From contig NZ_JACIDS010000003.1 in the NCBI RefSeq assembly GCF_014196455.1, positions 124,001-188,000 on the forward strand: a stretch of DNA of 64,000 bases, in the 5' to 3' direction. The notes under the pieces were generated by a model that saw nothing but the letters and a program-made list of their open reading frames with translations, was not told the DNA's origin and ran no database searches. Shown here piece by piece: positions 1 through 8,395 of the stretch (position 1 is its first letter; each line of letters begins with the position of its first letter). This stretch comes from Kaistia hirudinis (GTDB lineage Bacteria; Pseudomonadota; Alphaproteobacteria; Rhizobiales; Kaistiaceae). The position numbers were made by a program, and so were the translations under genes.

Positions 1-2
1 AG

Positions 3-22
3 TCTGCAACGCGACTTGCAGA
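3..22. promoter_or_regulatory. 7-bp inverted repeat, possible operator
   Basis: TCTGCAA (3-9) and TTGCAGA (16-22) are perfect inverted repeats separated by six bases. Further TGCA-containing words follow immediately. The spacing suits a dimeric repressor site, but no promoter is clear and the gene to the left lies outside the window, so the target is unknown. Confidence 0.35.
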
Positions 23-135
23 TTGCAATGCAGGGATCGTGAATCAACCGTAAAGAATAACGAGATCTGGTGTTTTGCGAGCTGCGAACACCGATATCTT
101 GATGCCAAATGCCAGTCTGCGCCTGGCAAGCGACT

Positions 136-172
136 TGCGAAACAGGATGCCAAGCTGGCATCTGGTTTTGCG
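136..172. repeat. 37-nt imperfect dyad (operator or bidirectional hairpin)
   Basis: The core GATGCCA-AGC-TGGCATC (146-162) is a perfect palindrome with a three-base spacer. The outer arms, ending in TTTTGCG on the right, extend it to 17-base arms matching at 13 positions. Smaller dyads lie just upstream: GGTGTT/AACACC at 69-92 and TGCCAG/CTGGCA at 110-128. The rest of 1-331 holds nothing I recognise as a gene. Confidence 0.4.
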
Positions 173-331
173 TAGCCAGCGGGAATCGGACGGAGAGGGG
201 ATCAACCGAAGACCCCCGGGCAGCCCCTCTCCGCACCGACCTCTCCGATCCCCCTTGCATCCCCCCAAAACACCGGATTGACTGGAGACGCGGCGGAAAT
301 TTCCGGCTGCGAGGATCCGGATCGACCGCCC

Positions 332-1222
332 ATGATGCTGCCTCCCGACCCGAAGGCATTCGCTGCCGGCCTGCGCTGCTGGAGCGGTCCCGTCGACCCC
401 GAGCCGCTGCCGGGCGGCCTCACCAACACCAATTTCGTCGTCAGCGACGACGGGCGCCGCTATGTCGTGCGCGTCGGCGGCGACATTCCCGAGCATGGCA
501 TCGTGCGCGCGATCGAGCTCGCCGCCAGCCAGGCCGCGGCGGCGGCCGGCATTTCGCCGATCGTCTACCACCATGAGCCCGGCGCGCTGGTCATGGACTT
601 CGTCGAGGGCACGACGCTGACGCCGGAGGCGGTGCGCGATCCGCGCAACCTCGATCGCCTCGTGCGCCTCGTCCGCCACGCCCATCGCGACATTCCCCGC
701 TTCTTCCGCGGTCCGGCGCCGATGTTCTGGCCGTTCCAGGTCATCCGCGACTACACCCACACGCTGGAAGACGGCGAGAGCCATTACCTGCCGATGCTGG
801 TGCGCCTGCTCGACGCCGCCGACCGGCTGGAGACGGCGGTCGGGCCGATCCAGCTCGTCTTCGGCCACAATGATCTCCTCGCCGCCAATTTCATCGACGA
901 CGGCACGCGGCTCTGGCTGGTCGACTGGGACTATGCGGGCTTCAATTCCCCGCTCTTCGATCTCGGCGGCCTTGCCTCGAACAATTCCTTCTCGGCGGCC
1001 GAGGGCGAGCATCTGCTGGAGCTCTATTTCGAGCGGCCCGTCGACGATCAGCTCCGCCGCAAGGCGGCCGCCATGACCGCGGCCTCGCTGCTCCGCGAGA
1101 GCATGTGGAGCATGGTCTCCGAGATCCATTCGCCGCTCGCCTTCGACTATGCGGCCTATACGCAGGAAAATCTCCGTCGGTTCGAGGCGGCGCTCGCCAC
1201 CTTCGACGCGCTGGATCGCTGA
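332..1222 (+). CDS. Choline-kinase-like / aminoglycoside phosphotransferase family protein
   Basis: A small-molecule kinase of the APH/choline-ethanolamine kinase fold, 296 residues from the ATG at 332. A TTG at 278 would add 18 residues but has no ribosome site, so ATG is preferred. A glycine-rich nucleotide loop (GGLTNTNF) is near residue 29, the catalytic loop HNDLLAAN has D181 and N186, and the Mg-binding motif DWD is at 198-200. DWD in place of DFD and the glycine-rich loop resemble bacterial choline kinases of the LicA type. Substrate cannot be read from sequence. The next gene, a dimethylglycine-dehydrogenase-like enzyme, starts 13 bases after the stop, so the pair is probably one transcript handling methylated amines or choline derivatives (inference). 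Confidence 0.8.
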   Translation: MMLPPDPKAFAAGLRCWSGPVDPEPLPGGLTNTNFVVSDDGRRYVVRVGGDIPEHGIVRAIELAASQAAAAAGISPIVYHHEPGALVMDFVEGTTLTPEAVRDPRNLDRLVRLVRHAHRDIPRFFRGPAPMFWPFQVIRDYTHTLEDGESHYLPMLVRLLDAADRLETAVGPIQLVFGHNDLLAANFIDDGTRLWLVDWDYAGFNSPLFDLGGLASNNSFSAAEGEHLLELYFERPVDDQLRRKAAAMTAASLLRESMWSMVSEIHSPLAFDYAAYTQENLRRFEAALATFDALDR

Positions 1223-1235
1223 GGCATCCCCCAAA

Positions 1236-3686
1236 ATGACCGAACTTCCGCAGGAAGCCCGCATCGTCGTCATCGGCGGCGGCATTGTCGGCTGCTCGCT
1301 CGCCTATCATCTCGCGGCGATGGGCGAGAGCGAGGTGCTGCTGCTCGAGCGCGGCCAGCTCACCTCCGGCTCGACCTGGCATGCGGCCGGCCTCGTCGGG
1401 CAATTGCGCACCTCCGCCAACATCACGCAGCTGCTCGGCTATTCCGTCGCGCTCTATGATCGCCTCGAAGCCGAGACGGGGCAGGCGACGGGCTGGAAGC
1501 GCAATGGTGGCCTCCGCCTCGCCTGCAATGGCGAGCGCTGGACCGAGGTGAAGCGCCAGGCGACCACGGCGCGCTCCTTCGGGCTGGACATGGAGCTGCT
1601 CTCGCCGAAGGAAGCGCAGGATCTGTGGCCGATCATGCAGGTCGACGACGTCGTCGGCGCGGCCTTCCTGCCGACCGACGGCCAGGCCAATCCCTCCGAT
1701 ATCGCCGCCGCGCTCGCCAAGGGCGCGCGGATGAAGGGCGTCACGATCCGCGAGGGCGTGCGCGTCACCGGCATCCGCGTCGAGGATGGCCGCGTCACGG
1801 CCGTCGAGACCGACCAGGGCACCGTCGCCTGCGGCAAGCTCGCCATCTGCGCCGGCCAATGGTCGCGCGAGATCGGCCGCATGGCCGGCGTCAACATCCC
1901 CCTCGTCTCGGTCCAGCACCAGTATCTCATCACCGAGAAGGTGCCGGGCGTCACGCCGGACCTGCCGACTCTGCGCGATCCCGATCGGCTCACCTATTGG
2001 AAGGAGGAGGTCGGCGGCCTGGTCATGGGCGGCTATGAGCCGAACCCGAAGCTTTGGGACGTCGATCCTTTGCCGGCTGATTTCGCGTTCCAGCTGCTCG
2101 AGAACGATCTCGACCATTTCGAGCCGCTGTTCGAGCAGGCGCTCGGCCGCGTGCCGGGGCTCGGCGATGTCGGCGTGCGCCAGTTCATCAACGGGCCGGA
2201 GAGCTTCACGCCGGACGGCAATTTCATCCTCGGCGAGGCGCCCGAGGTGAAGAACATCTTCGTCGGCGCCGGCTTCAACGCCTTCGGCATCGCGTCCGGC
2301 GGCGGCGCCGGCATGGCGCTCGCCGAATGGGTGGCGAAAGGCGCGCCGCCCTTCGACCTCTGGCCGGTCGATATCCGCCGGTTCGGCCGCAATCATCACG
2401 ACCTCGCCTGGATCCGCACCCGGACGCTCGAGGCCTATGCGCGCCATTACACCATGGCCTGGCCATTCGAGGAGTTCGAGACCGGCCGGCCGCTGCGCCG
2501 CTCGCCGCTCTATGATCGCCTCACGGCGGAGGGCGCCTGCTTCGGCGAGAAGCTCGGCTTCGAGCGCGCCAACTGGTTCGCGGACCGCGCCGCCGGCGAA
2601 ATGCCGGAGGACCACTACACCTATGGAAGGCAAAACTGGTTCGCCGCGATCGGCCGCGAGCACGCCGCGGCGCGCGAGGCGGCCGTGCTGTTCGACCAGA
2701 GCTCCTTCGCGAAGTTCGAACTCACCGGCCCCGACGCGGAGAAGGCGCTCTCCTGGATCGCCGCCAATGACGTGGCGAAGCCCGTCGGCCATCTCGTCTA
2801 TACGCAGATGCTGAACGCGCGCGGCGGCATCGAGGCCGACCTGACCGTCGCCCGCCTCGCCGCCGACCGCTATTACGTCGTGACCGGCACCGGCTTCGCG
2901 ACGCATGATTTCCACTGGATCGCGTCGAACATCCCGGAGGGCCTCGATGCGCGCCTCACCGACGTGACGTCGCAGAACGCGGTGCTCGTTCTGATGGGGC
3001 CGAAGGCGCGCGACATCCTCGAAAAGCTGACGCGCGACGATATCTCCAACGCCGCCTTCCCGTTCGGCCGCGCCCGCCGCCTTTCCGTCGCCGGCTGCCC
3101 CGTCCTCGCGCTCCGCGTCACCTATGTCGGCGAACTCGGCTGGGAGCTGCATGTGCCGAGCGAATTCGCGCTGACGCTCTATGACTCGCTGATCGCGGCG
3201 GGCCGGCCGCTCGGCCTCCGGCTCGCCGGCTATCGCGCGATCGAATCGCTGCGGCTCGAAAAAGGCTATCGCGCCTGGGGCGCGGAGATCGGCCCCGACC
3301 ATTCGCCGCTCGTCGCCGGGCTCGGCATGTTCGTGAAACTGAAGAAGGACATCCCCTTCCTCGGCCGCGCCGCGATCGAGGCACAGGCCGCGGCGCCGCT
3401 GCCGCGCCTTCTCGCCGCCTTCACGACGGAGGACCCGGATATCGTCCTGCTCGGGCGCGAGACGATCTATCGGAACGGAGTCCGCGTCGGCTGGCTCGCC
3501 TCGGGCGGCTATGGCTACACGGTCGGCAAGCCGATCGGCTATGGCTATGTCCGCCGCGCGGAAGGCGTCGACCGCGACTTCGTGCTGTCGGGAACCTATG
3601 AGCTCGAAGTCGCCGGCGAACGCGTCGCCGCGACCGCCCATCTCGACCCGCTCTACGACCCGGCCGGAACGCGCATCAGGGCGTGA
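1236..3686 (+). CDS. FAD-dependent oxidoreductase, dimethylglycine/sarcosine dehydrogenase family
   Basis: 816 residues from the ATG at 1236. The N-terminal Rossmann motif VVIGGGIVGC (11-20) binds FAD, and TWHAAG follows with H49, the position where this family links FAD covalently to histidine. The first half is a DAO domain, followed by a FAO-type middle domain. The C-terminal half is a GcvT-like aminomethyltransferase domain plus its C-terminal barrel, which binds tetrahydrofolate and accepts the one-carbon unit. Length matches dimethylglycine dehydrogenases (about 815-860). Predicted reaction: oxidative demethylation of an N-methylated glycine-type substrate in the cytoplasm. Exact substrate is uncertain, since paralogues act on sarcosine, dimethylglycine or other methylamines. 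Confidence 0.88.
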   Translation: MTELPQEARIVVIGGGIVGCSLAYHLAAMGESEVLLLERGQLTSGSTWHAAGLVGQLRTSANITQLLGYSVALYDRLEAETGQATGWKRNGGLRLACNGERWTEVKRQATTARSFGLDMELLSPKEAQDLWPIMQVDDVVGAAFLPTDGQANPSDIAAALAKGARMKGVTIREGVRVTGIRVEDGRVTAVETDQGTVACGKLAICAGQWSREIGRMAGVNIPLVSVQHQYLITEKVPGVTPDLPTLRDPDRLTYWKEEVGGLVMGGYEPNPKLWDVDPLPADFAFQLLENDLDHFEPLFEQALGRVPGLGDVGVRQFINGPESFTPDGNFILGEAPEVKNIFVGAGFNAFGIASGGGAGMALAEWVAKGAPPFDLWPVDIRRFGRNHHDLAWIRTRTLEAYARHYTMAWPFEEFETGRPLRRSPLYDRLTAEGACFGEKLGFERANWFADRAAGEMPEDHYTYGRQNWFAAIGREHAAAREAAVLFDQSSFAKFELTGPDAEKALSWIAANDVAKPVGHLVYTQMLNARGGIEADLTVARLAADRYYVVTGTGFATHDFHWIASNIPEGLDARLTDVTSQNAVLVLMGPKARDILEKLTRDDISNAAFPFGRARRLSVAGCPVLALRVTYVGELGWELHVPSEFALTLYDSLIAAGRPLGLRLAGYRAIESLRLEKGYRAWGAEIGPDHSPLVAGLGMFVKLKKDIPFLGRAAIEAQAAAPLPRLLAAFTTEDPDIVLLGRETIYRNGVRVGWLASGGYGYTVGKPIGYGYVRRAEGVDRDFVLSGTYELEVAGERVAATAHLDPLYDPAGTRIRA

Positions 3687-3730
3687 GGGCGCGCCGGTGG
3701 TCGCCGTCGGTCGACGGGGGCCAAGGATCC

Positions 3731-3919
3731 AACCCGCCCCTGGAGGGCGGGTCGAAAGTGCGCAGCACTTTCGGGGCGGGGGTAGCTTCGGCGGCAGCCG
3801 AAGCGTTCTTGCTCCCCGTGGAAAAGTGCACGGCCGGCGAGGAAGGCACCCCTCCCGTCCATCGCGCCCCCGCCCCGAAAACGCTCTCGCGTTTTCGACC
3901 CGCCCTCCAGGGGCGGGTT
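3731..3919. repeat. Long imperfect inverted repeat element (REP/MITE-like)
   Basis: Terminal 24-base arms are identical as reverse complements (3731-3754 and 3896-3919). Inside lie nested hairpins: CGAAAGTGC/GCACTTTCG at 3753-3773, GCTTCGGC/GCCGAAGC at 3785-3804 and CGAAAACGC/GCGTTTTCG at 3876-3897. A second matched pair is TTTCGGGGCGGGGG (3769-3782) against CCCCCGCCCCGAAA (3867-3880). No transposase is present. It fits a non-coding repeated intergenic element and could also end transcription of the upstream gene. Confidence 0.65.
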
Positions 3920-4000
3920 AAGGGAGCGTCGGTCGGATATGGCGGCTTCATCGAGGGCGCAGCGGAGCAACAAGCACCGAGGCATAGGGCGTACCGCGCT

Positions 4001-4137
4001 CCCTCCCCCTTGCGGGGAGGGCCAGTGTGAGGGTGGGCGGCGTTGACTGCGAGCTGGATGACGGATGCCGGCGATCACCTTGATGCGACCGCCGCATCCT
4101 GCCACCCCCACCCCGGCCGTCCCCGCAAGGGGGAGGG
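4001..4137. repeat. Second GC-rich inverted repeat in the same intergenic gap
   Basis: A 23-base left arm (4001-4023) and right arm (4115-4137) are inverted copies with one mismatch, built around the word CCCTCCCCCTTGCGGGGA. The roughly 90 bases between them look non-coding. With the element at 3731-3919 it fills most of the 650-base gene-free gap 3687-4335. Confidence 0.55.
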
Positions 4138-4335
4138 TGGAGGGATAGTGCTCTTCCCCATCCGCCGCTCCGAGGGACGGCAGCGCTAACCGCCCCTCCG
4201 CCCCGCCACCTTCCGTGTCCCCCGCGACGATTTGCGCTCCCTCAAAGCGCCGATGGCGCAACCCTATATTGACAGGAGGGGGACGAATCGATTGGTTCGC
4301 CCGACAATCGTCAGCAATGACATAGAGTTATTCCA

Positions 4336-5358
4336 ATGTATGACGTCACGCGGCGCCGGTTCATCCAGCTTTCCGGTGCCGGTGGACTGGCTCTCCTGCC
4401 CGGCATGATCCGGCCTGCCCGCGCCGCGGGCGGGCGCATCGCGCTTTACAACGGCCAGCACCGGCCGCCGGTCGAGGCGCTCGTCGCGGCCTTCACCAAG
4501 GCGACCGGCATCGAGGTCGCAATCCGCCACGGCAACAGCGCCCAGCTCGCCAGCCAGATCGTGGAAGAGGGCGCGAATTCGCCTGCCGACGTGTTCTGGT
4601 CGGAGGAAAGCCCCTCGCTGGTCGCGACCGCGAGAAAGGGCCTGCTGGCGCCGCTTCTTCCCGACACGCTGAAGCAGGTGGGCGCGGAATGGTCGGCGAA
4701 GGACGGCAGCTGGATCGGCGCCACGGCGCGCTGCCGCGTCATCGTCTATAACAAGTCGATGATCGAGGAGGCGGCGCTGCCCGCCTCTGTGCTCGATTTC
4801 GCGGCCGAGAGCTGGAAGGGCAAGGTCGCCTTCGCGCCGAACAGCGGCGCGTTCCAGCAGCAGATCATGGCGATCGCGATCCTGAAGGGGCGCGATACCG
4901 CGCTCGCCTGGCTCAAGGGCCTGCGGGATTACGGCGAGACCTATAATTCCGATTCCGCCGCCGTGGAGGCGGTCGAGGGCGGCGATCTGCCGATCGCGCT
5001 CAGCAACAATTACTATTGGTACGCGCTCGCCCGCGAGATCGGCGCGGCCGACATGAATTCGGCGATCTACAATATCGGCCGCGGCGATCCGGGCACGCTG
5101 GTCACCGTCTCCGGCGCTGGCGTGCTCAAATCCGCGAAGAACGCCGAGGCGGCGCAGAGCTTTGTCGCCTTCATGGTCAGTGCCGAAGGCCAGCAGGCGA
5201 TCGTCGACGCGATCGCGGAATATCCGCTGCGTCCCGGCATCGTCTCGCCCTTCCCGCTGACGCCCTTCGACAAGCTCGATCCCGCCCCCGTGACGCCCGA
5301 CCAGCTCGGCGACGCCGAGGAGGCGCTCACCCTTCTCCGGGAGGCGGGCCTCGCTTGA
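4336..5358 (+). CDS. Fe3+-type ABC transporter substrate-binding protein
   Basis: 340 residues. The N-terminus carries a twin-arginine-like signal (RRRF, residues 6-9, then a hydrophobic stretch ending ARA near 30), so export is probably by Tat. The mature part is a class II periplasmic binding fold of the FbpA/AfuA type. The adjacent tyrosines Y226-Y227 in NNYYWY match the ferric-ion-binding pair of FbpA. The ATG at 4336 has no obvious Shine-Dalgarno. A TTGACA word at 4269-4274 could be a -35 element, but its -10 partner is weak. Its stop overlaps the TTG start of the permease gene, so the two are coupled. Iron is the best guess for the ligand. Confidence 0.82.
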   Translation: MYDVTRRRFIQLSGAGGLALLPGMIRPARAAGGRIALYNGQHRPPVEALVAAFTKATGIEVAIRHGNSAQLASQIVEEGANSPADVFWSEESPSLVATARKGLLAPLLPDTLKQVGAEWSAKDGSWIGATARCRVIVYNKSMIEEAALPASVLDFAAESWKGKVAFAPNSGAFQQQIMAIAILKGRDTALAWLKGLRDYGETYNSDSAAVEAVEGGDLPIALSNNYYWYALAREIGAADMNSAIYNIGRGDPGTLVTVSGAGVLKSAKNAEAAQSFVAFMVSAEGQQAIVDAIAEYPLRPGIVSPFPLTPFDKLDPAPVTPDQLGDAEEALTLLREAGLA

Positions 5359-6941
5359 GCGACGCACTCGGCGATCTCGAAGCAGGAGCCGGCCGCATCA
5401 GGCTGCCGTCGACGCGCCGCCGCGGGCGGCCGTCGTCCCTGCTCGTCCTCGCCGCGGCGATCCCGACGATCCTCATCCTGCTGCCGATCATCTATGTCGT
5501 GCTGCGCTCGTGGAATGCCGGCTGGTACGCGATCGCCGCCGAACTGGCGCGGCCGCGCACGGCGCTGCTGTTCTGGAACACCACGGTCCTCACCGTCTCG
5601 GTCACCGTCCTGTCGGCGATCATCGGTTTTGCCGGCGCCTGGCTGACGGAGCGCTGCGACCTGCCCGGCCGCGCGATCTGGCGCGTGGCGCTGTCGCTGC
5701 CGCTCGCCATGCCGGCCTTCGTCGCGAGCTTCGCGTGGAAATCGATGGGGTCCGAGTTCCAGGGCCTCACCGGCGCGGTGCTGATCCTGACGCTGGAGAG
5801 CTTCCCGCTGATCTATCTCCCGGTCGCCGCGGCGCTCCGCTCGATGGATCCGGCGATGGAAGAGGTCTCGCGCTCGCTTGGCCGCAGCCCGCGCTACACC
5901 TTCCTCGCGGTCGTCGTGCCGCGTGCGCTGCCGGCGCTCGGCGGCGGGGCGCTGCTGGTCGCGGCGCATATGCTGTCGGAATTCGGCGCGCTGGCGCTGC
6001 TGCGTGTGCAGACGCTGACGACGGCGATCTTCCAGCAATATGAGCTGCAGTTCGACAATGCGACGGCGGCGGTGCTCTCGGCGCTGCTGATGCTGCTCTG
6101 CCTTCCCGTCGTGCTCGCCGAGATCCGCCTGCGCCACGGCCACCGCGTTTCCAAGGTCGGCCGCAACACGGCGCGCCAGCGCGCGCTCGTGCCGCTCGGC
6201 CGCTACGCCTTCCCGGCGATCCTCGGCCTCGTTGCGCTCACCATCCTCTCGCTCGGCATCCCCTTCGGCCGGCTCGGCTATTGGCTGCTGGTCGGTCTCT
6301 CGGCCGGGCGCGGGCTCGACACGCTCGGCCCGGCGCTCGGCGGCTCGATCTCGCTCGCCATCGCCGGCACGCTGGTCACCACGATCGTCGCGCTGCCGCT
6401 CGTCCTGCTGGCGCTGAAGAGCGGCGGTATCTTCGCGCGGATCGCCGACCGCCTGCCCTATGTCGTGCACGGCCTGCCCGGCCTCGTCGTCGCGCTCGCT
6501 CTGGTCTATTTCGCGATCCGCCTGTTTCCGCCGCTCTACCAGACGGCCTGGGTGCTGTTCGCGGCCTATGCCATCCTCTTTCTGCCGCTCGCCCAGTCGG
6601 CGATCCGCGCCTCCGCCGAACTGGTGCCGCGCGAACTGGAGGAGGTCGCCCGCACGCTCGGGCGCGGCCCGCTCAAGGCCTTCGCCAGCGTCACGCTGCC
6701 CGCTTTGGCGCCCGGCCTCGGCGCGGCGCTCGCCCTCGTGGCGCTCGAACTGATGCGCGAGCTCACCGCGACGCTGATCCTCGCGCCCACCGGCGTTTCG
6801 ACGCTCGCGACCGAGGTCTGGTCGCACACCAATGACGGCGCCTATGCGGCGGCGGCGCCTTTCGCGGCGCTGCTCGTGCTGATCTCGGGCGTCCCGGTCT
6901 ATCTCTTCACGCGCCGCACGCTGATTCCGCGACGCGGATGA
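5355..6941 (+). CDS. Fe3+-type ABC transporter permease (fused two-domain)
   Basis: 528 residues starting at TTG 5355, which overlaps the binding-protein stop by four bases. Residues upstream of that point belong to the other reading frame. The protein carries two tandem binding-protein-dependent permease domains, about 12 membrane helices, in the FbpB/ThiP style. Two EAA-type loops can be seen (EEVSRSLGRSP and EEVARTLGRGP), the docking sites for an ATPase. No ATPase gene follows; the next gene is unrelated, so the ATP-hydrolysing subunit must be encoded elsewhere or shared. Confidence 0.85.
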   Translation: MSDALGDLEAGAGRIRLPSTRRRGRPSSLLVLAAAIPTILILLPIIYVVLRSWNAGWYAIAAELARPRTALLFWNTTVLTVSVTVLSAIIGFAGAWLTERCDLPGRAIWRVALSLPLAMPAFVASFAWKSMGSEFQGLTGAVLILTLESFPLIYLPVAAALRSMDPAMEEVSRSLGRSPRYTFLAVVVPRALPALGGGALLVAAHMLSEFGALALLRVQTLTTAIFQQYELQFDNATAAVLSALLMLLCLPVVLAEIRLRHGHRVSKVGRNTARQRALVPLGRYAFPAILGLVALTILSLGIPFGRLGYWLLVGLSAGRGLDTLGPALGGSISLAIAGTLVTTIVALPLVLLALKSGGIFARIADRLPYVVHGLPGLVVALALVYFAIRLFPPLYQTAWVLFAAYAILFLPLAQSAIRASAELVPRELEEVARTLGRGPLKAFASVTLPALAPGLGAALALVALELMRELTATLILAPTGVSTLATEVWSHTNDGAYAAAAPFAALLVLISGVPVYLFTRRTLIPRRG

Positions 6942-7196
6942 GCCCAAAGATTTCAAAAGCATAGGGTCTATCGGTGCCCGTCCACTTGGCCTGACGGCTA
7001 TGGTTGGCAAAGTCTTGCCGCATTTCGTGTGCATAACGCCCACGTTCCGGAAACGGAGCGGCGTGGTTGCTCGATCGGGTGACTTCGCGTCCTTCGCGAT
7101 ATTACAGTGCTTTCGAAATCATTAATCGGAGATCATCACGCGAATACAGTGGCGGCGGCGGGGCATTCGGGTTCAGTCAAAGTAGAGAGCAATCTC

Positions 7197-8387
7197 ATGA
7201 AACACTCCGTCAAGTTCGTAGAGCGCGATGAAACGCCGGAATACTTGGGCAAGCCGCAGCGATCGGTGCGAGGCGACGCCGGCAATCCCTTCGCCGCAGC
7301 AAGGCCGGCCAGCGCGGAAGAGCCGCCCGCCGCGCCGCCGGAACCAGGCCGCACGATCGACATCGAGGACCTTGTCAGCGAGCTCGAGGCGGCACTGATG
7401 GCCGATCTCGATCATGTCGCGACCATGATGCAGAACGATCCCGCTGACGAGCTCCGCCCCGCGCCGTTCCGAGCCGAGACGCCGGCCGAGCCGGAGGACG
7501 AGGAGACGCTCGACGGCGAAGCGCTGCAGCGCCTGATGGCGAGCATCCGCCAGCCCGTCCCCAAACCGTCACAGCCCGAGGAAGCCACCGCCGAAGAAGA
7601 GCGCCCGCCGCTCCGACCTTCCGCCCCACTCGCCACGGCCGCCGATGCGGCGCCGCGCGGCAGCCGGTCTGAGCAGCGTTCGGTCGAGCGCGGCCGGCGC
7701 GTCCAGAGCAGCCTGATCGTCGGCGCGACGCTCGTGGCGCTGGCCGGCGGCGGCGCCTTCGTGACCGTGCAATCCGTCACCGCGCATGACGATCCCGGCC
7801 CGGAACGCGTCGCCAGCCTCGCATCGGCGCCGGACGGGAACGCGGCCACGCCCGTGTCCGACACGGCGACCGCCAGCCCCGCCGTCGCCAAGACCGAGGA
7901 GCGCGCATCGCCCGCTGCCGAGGCAACGCCCATGCGCGCCGCGGCCGATCCGGGCGCCCGCGATGCGGCCTTGGTTGCGGCTGCAAGCGATACCGGCGCC
8001 GCCGCGAATGCCGGCACGGCGGCTCTCGCCAAGAGCGATCTGCTCTTCGCCCCGCCCGCCGCCGATGCCGCGCCGCCGCCGGCCGTCGCGGATGCGCCCC
8101 CAACTCAGGATGCGCTCCCCGCCAACGAGGCGCCGCCGCAGAAGCTGGCGCTCGCCGAACCCGAACCGGCTCCCGCCGCGCTCAAGGCCGGCGCGCCGAA
8201 GACCGGCGACGCGCGCATCACGAGCGGCGTCAAGCTGCGCAGCAATCCCGACAATGGCGCGCCCGTCATCGGCCTGCTCAAGGCCGGCGAGAACGTCACC
8301 ATCGTCGCCTGCAAGGGCTGGTGCGAAGTGGTCGCCGGCGACAAGCGCGGCTTTGTGTTCCAGAAGTTCCTCGCCAAGGGCGGCTGA
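7197..8387 (+). CDS. Membrane-anchored protein with C-terminal bacterial SH3 domain
   Basis: 396 residues from the ATG at 7197, which has a purine-rich site (AGAGAG) just upstream. A GTG at 7107 would add 30 residues of no clear character. The first 150 residues are acidic and probably disordered. One hydrophobic segment (about residues 180-200, LIVGATLVALAGGGAF) would anchor the protein. Next come some 120 Ala/Pro/Asp-rich residues, then an SH3_3-type domain over the last 60 (conserved KLRSNPDNGAPVIGLL and GWCEV). Orientation puts the SH3 domain in the periplasm, where such domains often bind peptidoglycan. No function is known and no operon partner is seen. Confidence 0.75.
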   Translation: MKHSVKFVERDETPEYLGKPQRSVRGDAGNPFAAARPASAEEPPAAPPEPGRTIDIEDLVSELEAALMADLDHVATMMQNDPADELRPAPFRAETPAEPEDEETLDGEALQRLMASIRQPVPKPSQPEEATAEEERPPLRPSAPLATAADAAPRGSRSEQRSVERGRRVQSSLIVGATLVALAGGGAFVTVQSVTAHDDPGPERVASLASAPDGNAATPVSDTATASPAVAKTEERASPAAEATPMRAAADPGARDAALVAAASDTGAAANAGTAALAKSDLLFAPPAADAAPPPAVADAPPTQDALPANEAPPQKLALAEPEPAPAALKAGAPKTGDARITSGVKLRSNPDNGAPVIGLLKAGENVTIVACKGWCEVVAGDKRGFVFQKFLAKGG

Positions 8388-8395
8388 GGTTCCCC

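Noticed and set aside
44-1285. 413-residue open frame on the minus strand over the kinase gene
   Set aside because: High-GC shadow frame rich in Arg, Ala and Asp with no family motif, opposite a gene with a clear APH active site. Similar long minus frames at 942-3641, 5067-7043 and 44254-47328 were rejected for the same reason.
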